Assembly (NCBI RefSeq): GCF_001620065.1
Contig: NZ_LQGV01000001.1
Coordinates: 1,116,001 to 1,180,000 of the forward strand
DNA length: 64,000 nt
Direction of reading: 5' to 3'
Source of the DNA: Microbacterium sp. TNHR37B
GTDB lineage: Bacteria > Actinomycetota > Actinomycetes > Actinomycetales > Microbacteriaceae
Part shown: positions 53,189 through 63,159 of the stretch, piece by piece
Numbering within the stretch: position 1 is the first letter of the stretch
Layout of the letters: the number at the start of each line of letters is the position of its first letter
Notes under the pieces: model-generated
What the model saw: the letters and a program-made list of their open reading frames with translations, nothing else
The model's database searches: none
What the model was told of the DNA's origin: nothing
Translations under genes and position numbers: made by a program

Positions 53189-54832
53189 ATGGCTGATGGC
53201 CCCCTGATCGTGCAAAGCGACCGCACCGTCCTGCTCGAAGTCGCTCATCCCGACGCGGAGAACGCGCGCCACGAGCTCGCGATCTTCGCCGAGCTCGAGC
53301 GGGCCCCCGAGCACATCCACACGTACCGGATCACGCGTCTGGGGCTGTGGAATGCCCGCGCAGCCGGACACGATGCCGACGACATGCTCACCACCCTCGA
53401 TCGGTGGTCGCGGTTCCCGGTGCCCCCGTCGGTGTCCCTCGACATCCGCGAGACCGTGGGCCGCTACGGCCGCCTCGTCATCGAGCGCGACGACGACGGC
53501 CAGCTCATCCTGCGCTCCACCGACACGGCGGTGCTCGCCGAGGTCTCGCGCAACAAGCGCATCCAGCCGCTGCTGATCGCCCACCCCGCACCCCACCTCT
53601 TCGTCATCGACGCGTGGGCTCGCGGGCACATCAAGCAGGAGCTGCTGAAGATCGGCTGGCCCGCGGAGGATCACGCGGGCTACACGCCGGGCACCCCGCA
53701 CGAGATCGAGCTGCACGAGGACGGCTGGACGTTGCGGCCCTACCAACGCAAGGCGGTCGACATCTTCAGCGAGGGCGGCTCCGGCGTCGTCGTCCTGCCG
53801 TGTGGAGCGGGGAAGACCCTCGTGGGGGCGGCCGCCATGGCCGACACCAAGACGACGACGCTCATCCTGGTCACCAACACGGTGAGCGCTCGACAGTGGC
53901 GCGACGAACTGCTCAAGCGCACGAGCCTGACCCCGGAGGAGATCGGCGAGTACTCCGGACAGGCCAAGGAGGTCAAGCCCGTCACGATCGCGACGTACCA
54001 GATCCTCACGGCCAAGCGGAAGGGCGAGTATGCCCACTTGGCCCTGCTCGACGCCCTCGACTGGGGACTCATCGTCTACGACGAGGTGCACCTGCTCCCC
54101 GCCCCCGTCTTCAAGCTCACCGCCGATCTCCAGGCACGGCGCCGGCTGGGGCTCACCGCCACGCTCGTGCGCGAAGACGGCCGCGAGGGCGACGTGTTCA
54201 GCCTCATCGGGCCGAAGCGCTTCGATGCACCCTGGAAGGAGATCGAAGCACAGGGGTTCATCTCGCCGGCCATCTGCTACGAGGTGCGCGTGGACCTTCC
54301 CGCCTCCGACCGCCTGGAGTACGCGGCAGCGGCCGACGACGAGCGCTACCGGATCGCGGCGACGGCGCACGCGAAGATCGGCGTGGTGCGCGACCTCGTC
54401 GCCAAGCACCGCGGCGAGCAGATCCTCGTGATCGGCCAGTACCTCGACCAGATCGACATCCTGGCCGAGGCGCTCGACGCGCCGCAGATCACGGGGGCGA
54501 CGCCGGTGGACGAACGCGAGGAGCTCTACGGAGGCTTCCGCGAGGGCAGGATTCCGGTGCTCGTCGTCTCGAAGGTCGCCAACTTCTCCATCGATCTCCC
54601 GGAGGCATCGGTCGCGATCCAGGTGTCGGGCTCGTTCGGCTCGCGCCAGGAGGAGGCCCAGCGTCTCGGGCGGCTCCTGCGACCGAAGACGAGTGGTCAC
54701 ACCGCCAGCTTCTACACCCTCATCGCCCGCGACACGGTCGACCAGGACTTCGCGCAGAATCGCCAGCGGTTCCTCGCCGAGCAGGGCTACAGCTACACGA
54801 TCCTCGACGCCGACGACCTCGCCGCGGCGTGA
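53189..54832 (+). CDS. XPB/ERCC3-type DNA repair helicase
   Basis: A 547-residue superfamily 2 helicase. Residues 1-170 form the damage-recognition-like N-terminus. The Walker A is G206-AGKT-T210 (CGAGKT), the DEVH box is D298-EVH-H301, and the RED motif of XPB proteins is in LVREDGREGD. Motif VI is QEEAQRLGRLLRPK, followed by a thumb-like end. It unwinds DNA in the 3'-5' direction in repair; the bacterial role is only partly known. It appears to be leaderless and follows the helicase-associated protein gene. Confidence 0.92.
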   Translation: MADGPLIVQSDRTVLLEVAHPDAENARHELAIFAELERAPEHIHTYRITRLGLWNARAAGHDADDMLTTLDRWSRFPVPPSVSLDIRETVGRYGRLVIERDDDGQLILRSTDTAVLAEVSRNKRIQPLLIAHPAPHLFVIDAWARGHIKQELLKIGWPAEDHAGYTPGTPHEIELHEDGWTLRPYQRKAVDIFSEGGSGVVVLPCGAGKTLVGAAAMADTKTTTLILVTNTVSARQWRDELLKRTSLTPEEIGEYSGQAKEVKPVTIATYQILTAKRKGEYAHLALLDALDWGLIVYDEVHLLPAPVFKLTADLQARRRLGLTATLVREDGREGDVFSLIGPKRFDAPWKEIEAQGFISPAICYEVRVDLPASDRLEYAAAADDERYRIAATAHAKIGVVRDLVAKHRGEQILVIGQYLDQIDILAEALDAPQITGATPVDEREELYGGFREGRIPVLVVSKVANFSIDLPEASVAIQVSGSFGSRQEEAQRLGRLLRPKTSGHTASFYTLIARDTVDQDFAQNRQRFLAEQGYSYTILDADDLAAA

Positions 54833-54908
54833 CGACCACGCTCGGGGCCTCGACCGCGCGCCGCGGGATATCCAGCATGCGCATGGTTTCCGGTGCCAAG
54901 ATGGGGCT

Positions 54909-55601
54909 ATGACCGCTCCGCGCATCCTCGTCGTCGACGACGAACCGAACATCCGGGACCTGCTGGTCACGAGCCTGCGTTTCGCCGGCTTCCAGGTACG
55001 TGCCGTCGCCAACGGCGCGCAGACCATCTCGGCCGTCCTCGAAGAAGAACCCGACCTCATCGTGCTCGATGTGATGCTGCCCGACATGAACGGGTTCAGC
55101 GTGACGAAGCGTCTGCGCGGTGCGGGCTACACGGCGCCGATCCTCTTCCTCACCGCCAAGGACGAGACCGAGGACAAGATCGAGGGGCTCAATGCCGGTG
55201 GCGACGACTACGTCACCAAGCCCTTCAGCCTCGACGAGATCGTCGCCCGCATCCAGGCGATCCTCCGCCGCACGATGCAGGCGGACGAGGAGTCGACCAT
55301 CAAGGCCGGCGAGCTCACGATGGACCAGGACACCCACGACGTGCTCGTGGGTGACGTGTCGATCGACCTCTCTCCCACCGAGTTCAAGCTGCTGCGCTAC
55401 CTCATGCTCAACCCCAACCGTGTCCTGAGCAAGGCGCAGATCCTCGACCACGTGTGGGAGTACGACTTCAACGGCGACGCGGGCATCGTCGAGAGCTACA
55501 TCTCCTACCTGCGCCGGAAGATCGATCCGTACTCGTCCGAACCGCTGATCCAGACCAAGCGCGGCTTCGGCTACATGCTCAAGACCGGCAAGACCGCGTA
55601 G
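54909..55601 (+). CDS. OmpR/PhoB-family response regulator
   Basis: A 230-residue regulator. The receiver domain has the acidic pair D10-D11 and phospho-acceptor Asp54 in VLDVMLPD with Lys in TKPF. The DNA-binding winged helix (about 130-225) ends in QTKRGFGYML. It is followed 24 nt later by its histidine kinase gene. The ATG at 54909 begins the receiver domain directly; upstream readings are not supported. Confidence 0.93.
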   Translation: MTAPRILVVDDEPNIRDLLVTSLRFAGFQVRAVANGAQTISAVLEEEPDLIVLDVMLPDMNGFSVTKRLRGAGYTAPILFLTAKDETEDKIEGLNAGGDDYVTKPFSLDEIVARIQAILRRTMQADEESTIKAGELTMDQDTHDVLVGDVSIDLSPTEFKLLRYLMLNPNRVLSKAQILDHVWEYDFNGDAGIVESYISYLRRKIDPYSSEPLIQTKRGFGYMLKTGKTA

Positions 55602-55625
55602 CGACCCCCACCGGAAGGGACGGCT

Positions 55626-57356
55626 CTGACCGGCACCAGCGCGAAGACCGACCGGGTCACCTCATGGTGGCGCGGTACGAGCCTGCGCGCCAAAGTCACC
55701 GGCGTCACGGTCGCCGTCCTCGCGATCGGCCTGATCGCCGCCGGCGTCGGCACGGGCGTGCTGCTGCGGAACGTGCAGATCGCCGCCCTCGACCAGAACC
55801 TCCGTCAGCTCGCGCCCACGGATGTCACCAGCACGCTGTTCGACATCGATGTCGTCGATGAGACCCCGACCTTCACCCGCAACCAGACCACGGCGACCCA
55901 GTTCTACGTCGCCGTCTACGGGCCCGACGGCGAGCTCGTGGTCTCGGGCGGTGGCGGGACGCAGCGCCCCGATGTGCCCAAGGTGTTCTCTCTCGAGAAG
56001 ACGGTTCTCGTGGGGACCGAGCCGTTCGAGCTGTCGGCTGTCAACGGGGGCACGAAGTTCCACGCCGCCGTCGACATCCTTCCTCCTATCCCCGGCGTGC
56101 GCGACAGCTATACCCAGCTCGTGGCGCTCCCGCTGTCGAGCGTCAATCAGACGGTGGCCAACTACGTGGGGATCTACACGATCTTCGTCGTGCTCACGAT
56201 GGTCGCTGGGGCCCTGCTGACCCGCTGGCTCGTCACGCTCGCCTTCCGGAGCCTGGGCGAAGTGGAAGAGACGGCGATGTCGATCGCGGCCGGCAACTTC
56301 AGCCAGCGGATGGGCGACAGCTCGACGCGCACCGAGGTGGGCCGCCTCAAGACCGCGATCAACGCGATGCTGGACCGCATCGACCACGCGCTGGGTCAGC
56401 GCGACGCCTCGGTCCGGCAGATGCGCCGATTCATCGGCGACGCGAGCCACGAGCTGCGCACCCCGCTCGTGACGGTCCGCGGCTACGCCGAGCTCTACCG
56501 CATGGGCGCGATCTCTGGTGACGAGCAGATCGCGCAGTCGATGGAACGGATCGAGAAGGAAGCGGTGAGGATGGGTGCCCTCGTCGAGGACCTGCTCGCC
56601 CTCGCCCGCCTCGACGAGCGACGCGACATCATCATCGTCGACGTCGATCTTCGGCCCATCGCCCGCGACGCGGTCTTGGACACGCGGGTGACCGCGCCGG
56701 GACGCACGGTGACGATGGTGGACGAGACCCTCGTGCTGCCGCCGCTGACAGAAGAGAGCAGCGCGAACGAGCCCGCGGAGAGCAAGGACACGTCCGCCCG
56801 GGGCCGACGATCGGCGACGCTCGCCGATGCGACGCGGTCGATCCTGCGGCGGCGTCCCCGGCCGGCGCCGGAAGCACGTGCCCCCGAGGAGACGGTCGAG
56901 GCCGCTTCTCCGGCACCCCGCCCACTCTCGCCGCCGATCGTGCTGGGCGACGAGAACCGCATCCGGCAGGTGGTCACGAACCTCCTCACCAACGCCCGAC
57001 GCTATACGCCAGACGACTCGCCGATCGAGATCGCCGTGGGCGTGGACGAACGGGCCGGGATGGGCTGGATCGCCGTGATCGACCATGGCGACGGCATTCC
57101 CGAGATGATCCGCGACAAGATCTTCCAGCGCTTCTGGCGCGCAGACACCTCCCGCACCCGGGAGACGGGCGGTTCGGGCCTGGGCCTGTCGATCGTCGCC
57201 TCGATCGTCGAGGCTCTGCACGGCGCGATCGACGTCGTGGAGACCCCGGGGGGCGGCGCGACCTTCCGGGTCTCCTTCCCGCTCGCCCAAGCGCGGCCCG
57301 TCGAGGAGCACCTGCTCATCGAGACGCAGCCGCTCCCGCGGTTCCGCGAGAGCTGA
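55626..57356 (+). CDS. Sensor histidine kinase, apparent CTG start
   Basis: A membrane sensor kinase of 576 residues if begun at CTG 55626. Span 1 is at about 24-46, an extracytoplasmic sensor follows, span 2 is at 179-204, then HAMP, a dimerisation domain with phospho-His275 (GDASHELRTPL), a long hydrophilic linker (about 369-437) rich in Ala, Pro, Glu and Arg, and the ATPase domain with DENRIRQVVTNLLTNARRYTP and GSGLGLSI. No ATG, GTG or TTG exists in frame between the stop at 55599 and GTG 55758, and the latter would cut span 1. GGAAGGGA lies just before the CTG. It pairs with the response regulator upstream. Confidence 0.82.
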   Translation: MTGTSAKTDRVTSWWRGTSLRAKVTGVTVAVLAIGLIAAGVGTGVLLRNVQIAALDQNLRQLAPTDVTSTLFDIDVVDETPTFTRNQTTATQFYVAVYGPDGELVVSGGGGTQRPDVPKVFSLEKTVLVGTEPFELSAVNGGTKFHAAVDILPPIPGVRDSYTQLVALPLSSVNQTVANYVGIYTIFVVLTMVAGALLTRWLVTLAFRSLGEVEETAMSIAAGNFSQRMGDSSTRTEVGRLKTAINAMLDRIDHALGQRDASVRQMRRFIGDASHELRTPLVTVRGYAELYRMGAISGDEQIAQSMERIEKEAVRMGALVEDLLALARLDERRDIIIVDVDLRPIARDAVLDTRVTAPGRTVTMVDETLVLPPLTEESSANEPAESKDTSARGRRSATLADATRSILRRRPRPAPEARAPEETVEAASPAPRPLSPPIVLGDENRIRQVVTNLLTNARRYTPDDSPIEIAVGVDERAGMGWIAVIDHGDGIPEMIRDKIFQRFWRADTSRTRETGGSGLGLSIVASIVEALHGAIDVVETPGGGATFRVSFPLAQARPVEEHLLIETQPLPRFRES

Positions 57357-57475
57357 CCGCCGCCCCTCCTCCCCACGCCCGGATTCTGTCGGGCATCCGC
57401 TCGCGGTGCGCCGAGGGACCTCGCGCGGGATCAGGACCCGTCTAGCGTTACCGCATCCGGAAGAAAGGGGAAACG

Positions 57476-57763
57476 ATGGCAGTGTTCAGCGTCGACAGCG
57501 AGGCCATGCTCGCCGCGACCACATCGGTGCGGGCGACCGCGGATCGGCTCCAGGCCGATACCTCGGCGATGATGGGGCAGCTGACGCAGCTGCAGGGCTC
57601 GTGGACGGGGTCGGCCGCCACCGCCTTCCAGGGCGTGATCGAGCGGTGGCGGGCGGCGCAGCGCGAGGTCGAGAGCGCTCTGGCCGATATCAGCACCGCT
57701 CTGGGGCGTGTCGGCGACCAGTACGCGCAGACCGAGACGGCGGCGACCGGCGTGTTCCGCTGA
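57476..57763 (+). CDS. WXG100-family protein
   Basis: A 95-residue helical hairpin protein with the W43-T-G45 turn (LQGSWTGSAATAFQ). Proteins of this family are substrates or partners of type VII (ESX) secretion. No secretion-system genes are nearby, so it is an orphan copy. AGAAAGGGG lies 6 nt before the ATG. Confidence 0.87.
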   Translation: MAVFSVDSEAMLAATTSVRATADRLQADTSAMMGQLTQLQGSWTGSAATAFQGVIERWRAAQREVESALADISTALGRVGDQYAQTETAATGVFR

Positions 57764-57795
57764 CGCACCGGGATCGACCGGCACACCGCGCACAC

Positions 57796-57833
57796 GACAG
57801 CGGGGCCCCTCCCGAAGGAGAGGCCCCGCTGTC
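57796..57833. terminator. Bidirectional terminator between WXG100 and groEL genes
   Basis: GACAGCGGGGCC pairs with GGCCCCGCTGTC and an inner CTCC/GGAG stem closes on a CGAA tetraloop. Confidence 0.8.
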
Positions 57834-57850
57834 TCGTGTGTCGCGTGGGA

Positions 57851-59532
<1,682 letters not shown>

Positions 59533-59535
59533 ATC

Positions 59536-59564
59536 ATTCTGGCACTCGACCATGCCGAGTGCAA
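59536..59564 (-). promoter_or_regulatory. groEL promoter
   Basis: -35 TTGCAC (59564-59559) and -10 CAGAAT (59541-59536) are 17 bp apart. Confidence 0.6.
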
Positions 59565-59565
59565 G
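59539..59565. promoter_or_regulatory. Second CIRCE-like element overlapping promoter
   Basis: CTGGCACTC-N9-GAGTGCAAG matches CIRCE at 7 of 9 bases in each arm and keeps the 9-nt spacer. Its centre is 33 bp from that of the perfect CIRCE, and it covers the -35 to -10 region. Confidence 0.6.
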
Positions 59566-59611
59566 CCGCGTGGGAGGTGTGCCGCCGTCGCGGCAACGCG
59601 GCGTCAGAACG

Positions 59612-60655
59612 TCACTTGACGATCGCGACCGATCCGCGCTCGGGGACGAGTTCGACCCACGTGTTGCCGGCGGCCAGCGTCACCGGCTCGCCGTCGGAGT
59701 CGGTGAGCACGATGCGGGAGTCGCGGTCCTTCTTCGACCACTTGATCTTCAGCGTCTTCCCCCCGGTCGAGACCGTTCCCGACCCCTTGCCCACCAGGCG
59801 GGTACGCGGCACCGTGCCGTAGTCGACCTTGACGGTCAGTGTGACGACGTTGGTCGCCCGCAACTGCGTGCCGTGGGAATCGACGTCCTTGCGACCGCTC
59901 TGCGACCGCAGGTAGGCGCCCGCCTTCTCGCTCCAGCGCCACGCACGATGCGACTCGCTGGAGAACACCAGGTCGAGACCTTTGGCGCTCGACCCGTCGG
60001 CGGCGGCCGAGGCCTGTGTGGCCGCGGTGGCGTAGTCGAACTGCTGCTTCGGCGGCGCGAGCTTCTTGTAGGCCTTCCGGAGCTCCTGCGCCTTGACGAC
60101 GACGTTGTGCGGCGCCCGCTTCTGATTGGACCGGAACATGTGCACGCCGTCCTTGCCCCCGTGGATCGCGGCGTGGACATCGGTGGCCCAGATCATCTCG
60201 ATGAAGGGTCGCTTGCCACCGGAGAAGGCGATGATCCCCTTGAAGGGGCCGATGATCTCGGGGTCCATGGGCCGGATGCTGCGGATCGGACCGATCTCTT
60301 TCGGCACGTCGGAGAACCACACCGCCACGTAGCGGGTGATGCCGCCTTCGACGAGCTCTTCGAAGACGATGTCCGTGCGCTCGAGCCCCCACTGCGGACG
60401 CGCGTCCCAGTGGTTGTCGATCTTGGCGGCGAGCGCCGGGCCGGTGATCTCATCGAGCGGGACGACGGTCCCCCGAAGCGGCGACACTCCCGTGGTGGGT
60501 GTCGGCGTCGGTGTCGGCGTGGGAGTGACCGTCGTCGTACTCGGCGCGGCGGTCGGCGACGCGACCGTCTCGGGTTCGGGACCGCAGCCGACCAACAGCA
60601 CCGAGGAGACGGCCAGAACGGCGAGCGCCGAGACGGCGCGCAGGGGAAGGCTCAC
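59612..60655 (-). CDS. DUF3048-family lipoprotein (YerB-like)
   Basis: A 347-residue lipoprotein with lipobox LVGC (Cys24), a Thr/Pro linker (about 34-55), then the DUF3048 N- and C-terminal parts (ALAAKIDNHWDARPQWGLERTDIVFEELVEGGITRYVAVWFSDVPKEIGPIRSIRPMD; GKTLKIKWSKKDRDSRIVLTDSDGEPVTLAAGNTWVELVP). The family is related to YerB; its role in the cell envelope is unknown. GTG at 60655 follows a TATCCT box by 6 nt, a leaderless pattern. Confidence 0.83.
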   Translation of the reverse strand: MSLPLRAVSALAVLAVSSVLLVGCGPEPETVASPTAAPSTTTVTPTPTPTPTPTTGVSPLRGTVVPLDEITGPALAAKIDNHWDARPQWGLERTDIVFEELVEGGITRYVAVWFSDVPKEIGPIRSIRPMDPEIIGPFKGIIAFSGGKRPFIEMIWATDVHAAIHGGKDGVHMFRSNQKRAPHNVVVKAQELRKAYKKLAPPKQQFDYATAATQASAAADGSSAKGLDLVFSSESHRAWRWSEKAGAYLRSQSGRKDVDSHGTQLRATNVVTLTVKVDYGTVPRTRLVGKGSGTVSTGGKTLKIKWSKKDRDSRIVLTDSDGEPVTLAAGNTWVELVPERGSVAIVK

Positions 60656-60661
60656 CTGGGC

Positions 60662-60667
60662 AGGATA
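60662..60667 (-). promoter_or_regulatory. -10 box, leaderless promoter of DUF3048 gene
   Basis: TATCCT on the minus strand ends 6 nt before the GTG at 60655. Confidence 0.5.
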
Positions 60668-60683
60668 GCCGAGGGCGTGCGGA

Positions 60684-60890
60684 TCAGACCGTGACCACGC
60701 GGACCGACTCGGCCTGCGGGCCCTTCTGCCCCGTGCCGACGGTGAACTCGACGGTCTGACCTTCCTCCAGCACACGGAAACCGGACATCTCGATGTTGGA
60801 GTAGTGGACGAAGACGTCCTGGTCTCCGGCGACGGTGATGAAGCCGAAGCCCTTCTCGGCGTTGAACCACTTGACGGTTCCCTGGGTCAT
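60684..60890 (-). CDS. CspA-family cold-shock protein
   Basis: A 68-residue single-domain nucleic-acid chaperone with RNP1 KGFGFI and RNP2 VFVHY. GGAG lies 7 nt before the ATG. The DUF3048 gene starts 28 nt after the stop but has its own -10 box. Compared with the cold-shock gene at 50.6-51 kb it lacks the C-terminal extension. Confidence 0.93.
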   Translation of the reverse strand: MTQGTVKWFNAEKGFGFITVAGDQDVFVHYSNIEMSGFRVLEEGQTVEFTVGTGQKGPQAESVRVVTV

Positions 60891-61025
60891 GATCTTGCTC
60901 CTGAAGCTGCGGTGGGACGTCGCAATGCTAACGACGCCTCAGCGCCCGATCAGGCCGTTCCGGCAACTGTTGACATCGGCGCATCGAAGTCTTCACACGC
61001 GCGAAACACGAGCGCATCCGCGGCC

Positions 61026-61601
61026 TCAGGGAGTGGAGCTCTCCGTGCTGTCGGCCCGGTCCATGCCGATCACGATGACCAGCTGTCGCAGGGTCGCATC
61101 GTCGCCGTCCTGATAGGCCTGGCTGAACTCCACCTCGGCATTGCCGATGGCCTCCGCCAGTCCACGGGCGGCGCCTTCGTCGTCTTCGCGGGCGTAGAAC
61201 ACGGTGGTCTGGGCGAAGTCGTGCTCGCCCGCGTCACCGACGCTGACATCGGCGGCCTTCCATCCGGCCGCGACCACATCGGCGCTGAGCGTGCTCCCCA
61301 GTCCCTCCTGCGGAGTGGCATTGAGGATCAGGACGGTGTACGACGTGTCCACGGTCGGCTCGGCCGGCTCCCGCGGCGCTGCCGCCGTCGACGCTGCCGG
61401 TCCCGGGCCGAACGTTCCCCCGGCCCACAGCGTGCCGGTGACGCCTGCGGCCACGAGCACCACCGTGGCGATCGCCGCCCACAGCCACACGCGTCCCCGG
61501 CGGATACGCGGCTGCTCCGCCCGGTGTGCGCCCACACGACGGGCGTCGCGAGAAGAAGCGGGGGGCAGCTCGTCGAATCGGTCGGTCGGATGAGTCTGCA
61601 C
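61026..61601 (-). CDS. LytR C-terminal domain protein
   Basis: A 191-residue protein with a basic N-terminus, one span (about 39-60) and an extracytoplasmic LytR_C domain (TSYTVLILNATPQEGLGSTLSADVVAAGWKAADVSVGDAGEHDFAQTTVFYAREDDEGAARGLAEAIG). These domains accompany cell-wall ligases of the LytR-CpsA-Psr group, but the catalytic domain is absent here. GTG at 61601 follows a TAGCAT box by 6 nt. It is downstream of the DUF3263 gene. Confidence 0.83.
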   Translation of the reverse strand: MQTHPTDRFDELPPASSRDARRVGAHRAEQPRIRRGRVWLWAAIATVVLVAAGVTGTLWAGGTFGPGPAASTAAAPREPAEPTVDTSYTVLILNATPQEGLGSTLSADVVAAGWKAADVSVGDAGEHDFAQTTVFYAREDDEGAARGLAEAIGNAEVEFSQAYQDGDDATLRQLVIVIGMDRADSTESSTP

Positions 61602-61607
61602 CAGAGA

Positions 61608-61613
61608 ATGCTA
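61608..61613 (-). promoter_or_regulatory. -10 box, leaderless promoter of LytR_C gene
   Basis: TAGCAT on the minus strand overlaps the DUF3263 stop codon and ends 6 nt before the GTG at 61601. Confidence 0.4.
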
Positions 61614-61862
61614 TCGGCCGAGGCTGAGCGCCTCCGCCGCGGTCGCCCGAACGCGACGGTCGCGCTGGCGACGCAAGCGGTGCAGGAGAAGCGGGTCGTG
61701 GGCGAGAGCGTCGCGATCGTCGACCAAGCGGCCCAGCAACTGGTAATAGCGGGCGGGGGTCACCGCCAGCTCCGATCGGATGGCCTCTTCCTTGGACGCC
61801 GAATGCCGCGGCCACCGCGCCTCGAAGTCGAGGATCGATCGGTCGCGGTCGGACAGGGCCAT
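61611..61862 (-). CDS. DUF3263 protein
   Basis: An 83-residue cytoplasmic protein of the actinobacterial DUF3263 family (LSDRDRSILDFEARWPRHSASKEEAIRSELAVTPARYYQLLGRLVDDRDALAHDPLLLHRLRRQRD). It has a helix-turn-helix-like pattern and is commonly found next to LytR_C genes, as here. TAGCCT 6 nt before the ATG fits leaderless transcription. Confidence 0.88.
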   Translation of the reverse strand: MALSDRDRSILDFEARWPRHSASKEEAIRSELAVTPARYYQLLGRLVDDRDALAHDPLLLHRLRRQRDRRVRATAAEALSLGR

Positions 61863-61868
61863 GTCTTC

Positions 61869-61874
61869 AGGCTA
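61869..61874 (-). promoter_or_regulatory. -10 box, leaderless promoter of DUF3263 gene
   Basis: TAGCCT on the minus strand ends 6 nt before the ATG at 61862. Confidence 0.5.
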
Positions 61875-61966
61875 AGCGCCGGCCGGGGCAGCGCGCGGAG
61901 CCACACCCGGGGCAGGAACATGTCGGGGCCCGGTCGGGTTGAATGGAGTGGACCTAAGGAGTCGAC

Positions 61967-62368
61967 ATGAACTATCGCGTGACCAAGACCGACGAGCAGT
62001 GGCGCGAGGAGCTGACCCCGGAGCAGTACGCCGTCCTCCGGCAGGCCGGGACCGAGCGGGCATGGACGGGCGAACTTCTCGATGAGAGCCGCGCAGGCCT
62101 TTACACCTGCGCCGCCTGCGGCGCGGAGCTCTTCAAGAGCGGTACGAAGTTCGACTCGCACTGCGGGTGGCCGAGCTTCTACGAGTCGATCCGCCCCGAC
62201 GCCGTCGAGCTGATCGAAGACCGCAGCCACGGCATGGTGCGCACCGAGGTGCGCTGCGCCGCCTGCGGATCGCACCTCGGGCACGTCTTTCCCGACGGGT
62301 TCGGAACGCCCACCGGTGACCGCTACTGCATGAACTCGCTGTCGCTGTCGTTCAGCCCCGAGTCATGA
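61967..62368 (+). CDS. msrB: Peptide-methionine (R)-S-oxide reductase
   Basis: A 133-residue enzyme that reduces methionine-R-sulfoxide in proteins. Zinc ligands are C48, C51, C97 and C100, the catalytic Cys is C121 in RYCMNS, and C66 in HCGWPSF is the recycling residue. AAGGAG lies 5 nt before the ATG. The stop overlaps the nitroreductase start by ATGA. Confidence 0.93.
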   Translation: MNYRVTKTDEQWREELTPEQYAVLRQAGTERAWTGELLDESRAGLYTCAACGAELFKSGTKFDSHCGWPSFYESIRPDAVELIEDRSHGMVRTEVRCAACGSHLGHVFPDGFGTPTGDRYCMNSLSLSFSPES

Positions 62369-63150
62369 CGGCCGGCTCACCCTCCGAGACGACCGAGCGC
62401 GGCGCGCTGTCCGCGGTGCGCGCGCGGCGTTCCTGGTCGAAGGTGACCGATGCCGCGCCGACCCGGACGGAGCTCGTCTCCCTCGTCGCCGCGGCGGGGC
62501 GGGTCGCCGATCACTCCGCGCTCCGCCCGTGGCGGCTCATCGAGCTTCGCGGCGCCGACCGGGAACGGCTCGGCGCCGCGATCGCCACCGCCCAGGGAGA
62601 CGACCGCCCCTCGACCAAGCCGCTGCGCGCCCCCCTGCTGATCGCGGTGGTCGCCAGCTATCGGCCGAGCGAGAAGGTGCCGCGCTGGGAGCAGGAAGCC
62701 GTGGCATCCGGCGTGGCGCACGTGCTGAGCCTGCTTCTCGACGAGGCCGGCTGGGGCGTCATCTGGCGCACCGGCCATTACACGCGCGACCGCGCGGTCG
62801 CCGAGGCGCACGGGCTGTCCGCGGATGAGGAGCTTCTGGGGTGGCTGTACGTCGGGGGCAAGCCCGCGAACGCCCGCCCCGGACGGCGGAAGCCGATCGA
62901 CGCCCGAGCCCTCCTCACCCGCATGCCCGTCCCGCTCTCCCCTGTCGACGACCCCGCGGGCCCCGACGCCTCGAACGACACGAAGCCGTCGGAGAAGGAG
63001 GCGTCGAAGAAGTCGCCCGGCACGACGAGCGCGAAGACGCCGAAAGCCTCCGGCGAGAAGAAGACGAAGAACGCCAAGAAGGCCAGGAAGAAGGCCAAGA
63101 AGGCGGCGAAGAAGGCGAAGAAGAACGCCGAGGCGTCGCGGGCGGGATGA
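62365..63150 (+). CDS. Nitroreductase-family protein with lysine-rich tail
   Basis: A 261-residue FMN-dependent oxidoreductase. Residues 1-190 carry the family pattern (RARRSWSKVTDAAPTRTELVSLVAAAGRVADHSALRPWRLIEL, then SGVAHVLSLLLDEAGWGVIWRTG). The last 65 residues are very rich in Lys, Ala and Ser, much like histone H1 or the tail of the DNA-binding protein HupB. No family member I know needs such a tail; it may bind nucleic acid or the cell surface, as an inference. Translation is coupled to msrB. Confidence 0.82.
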   Translation: MTAGSPSETTERGALSAVRARRSWSKVTDAAPTRTELVSLVAAAGRVADHSALRPWRLIELRGADRERLGAAIATAQGDDRPSTKPLRAPLLIAVVASYRPSEKVPRWEQEAVASGVAHVLSLLLDEAGWGVIWRTGHYTRDRAVAEAHGLSADEELLGWLYVGGKPANARPGRRKPIDARALLTRMPVPLSPVDDPAGPDASNDTKPSEKEASKKSPGTTSAKTPKASGEKKTKNAKKARKKAKKAAKKAKKNAEASRAG

Positions 63151-63159
63151 GACCTCCGC

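Noticed and set aside
55758..57356. Histidine kinase starting at GTG 55758
   Set aside because: This would remove most of the first membrane span and has no ribosome site; the upstream CTG fits better.
57476..57763. Type VII secretion locus
   Set aside because: Only one WXG100 gene is present, with no EccC-like ATPase or other component in the window.
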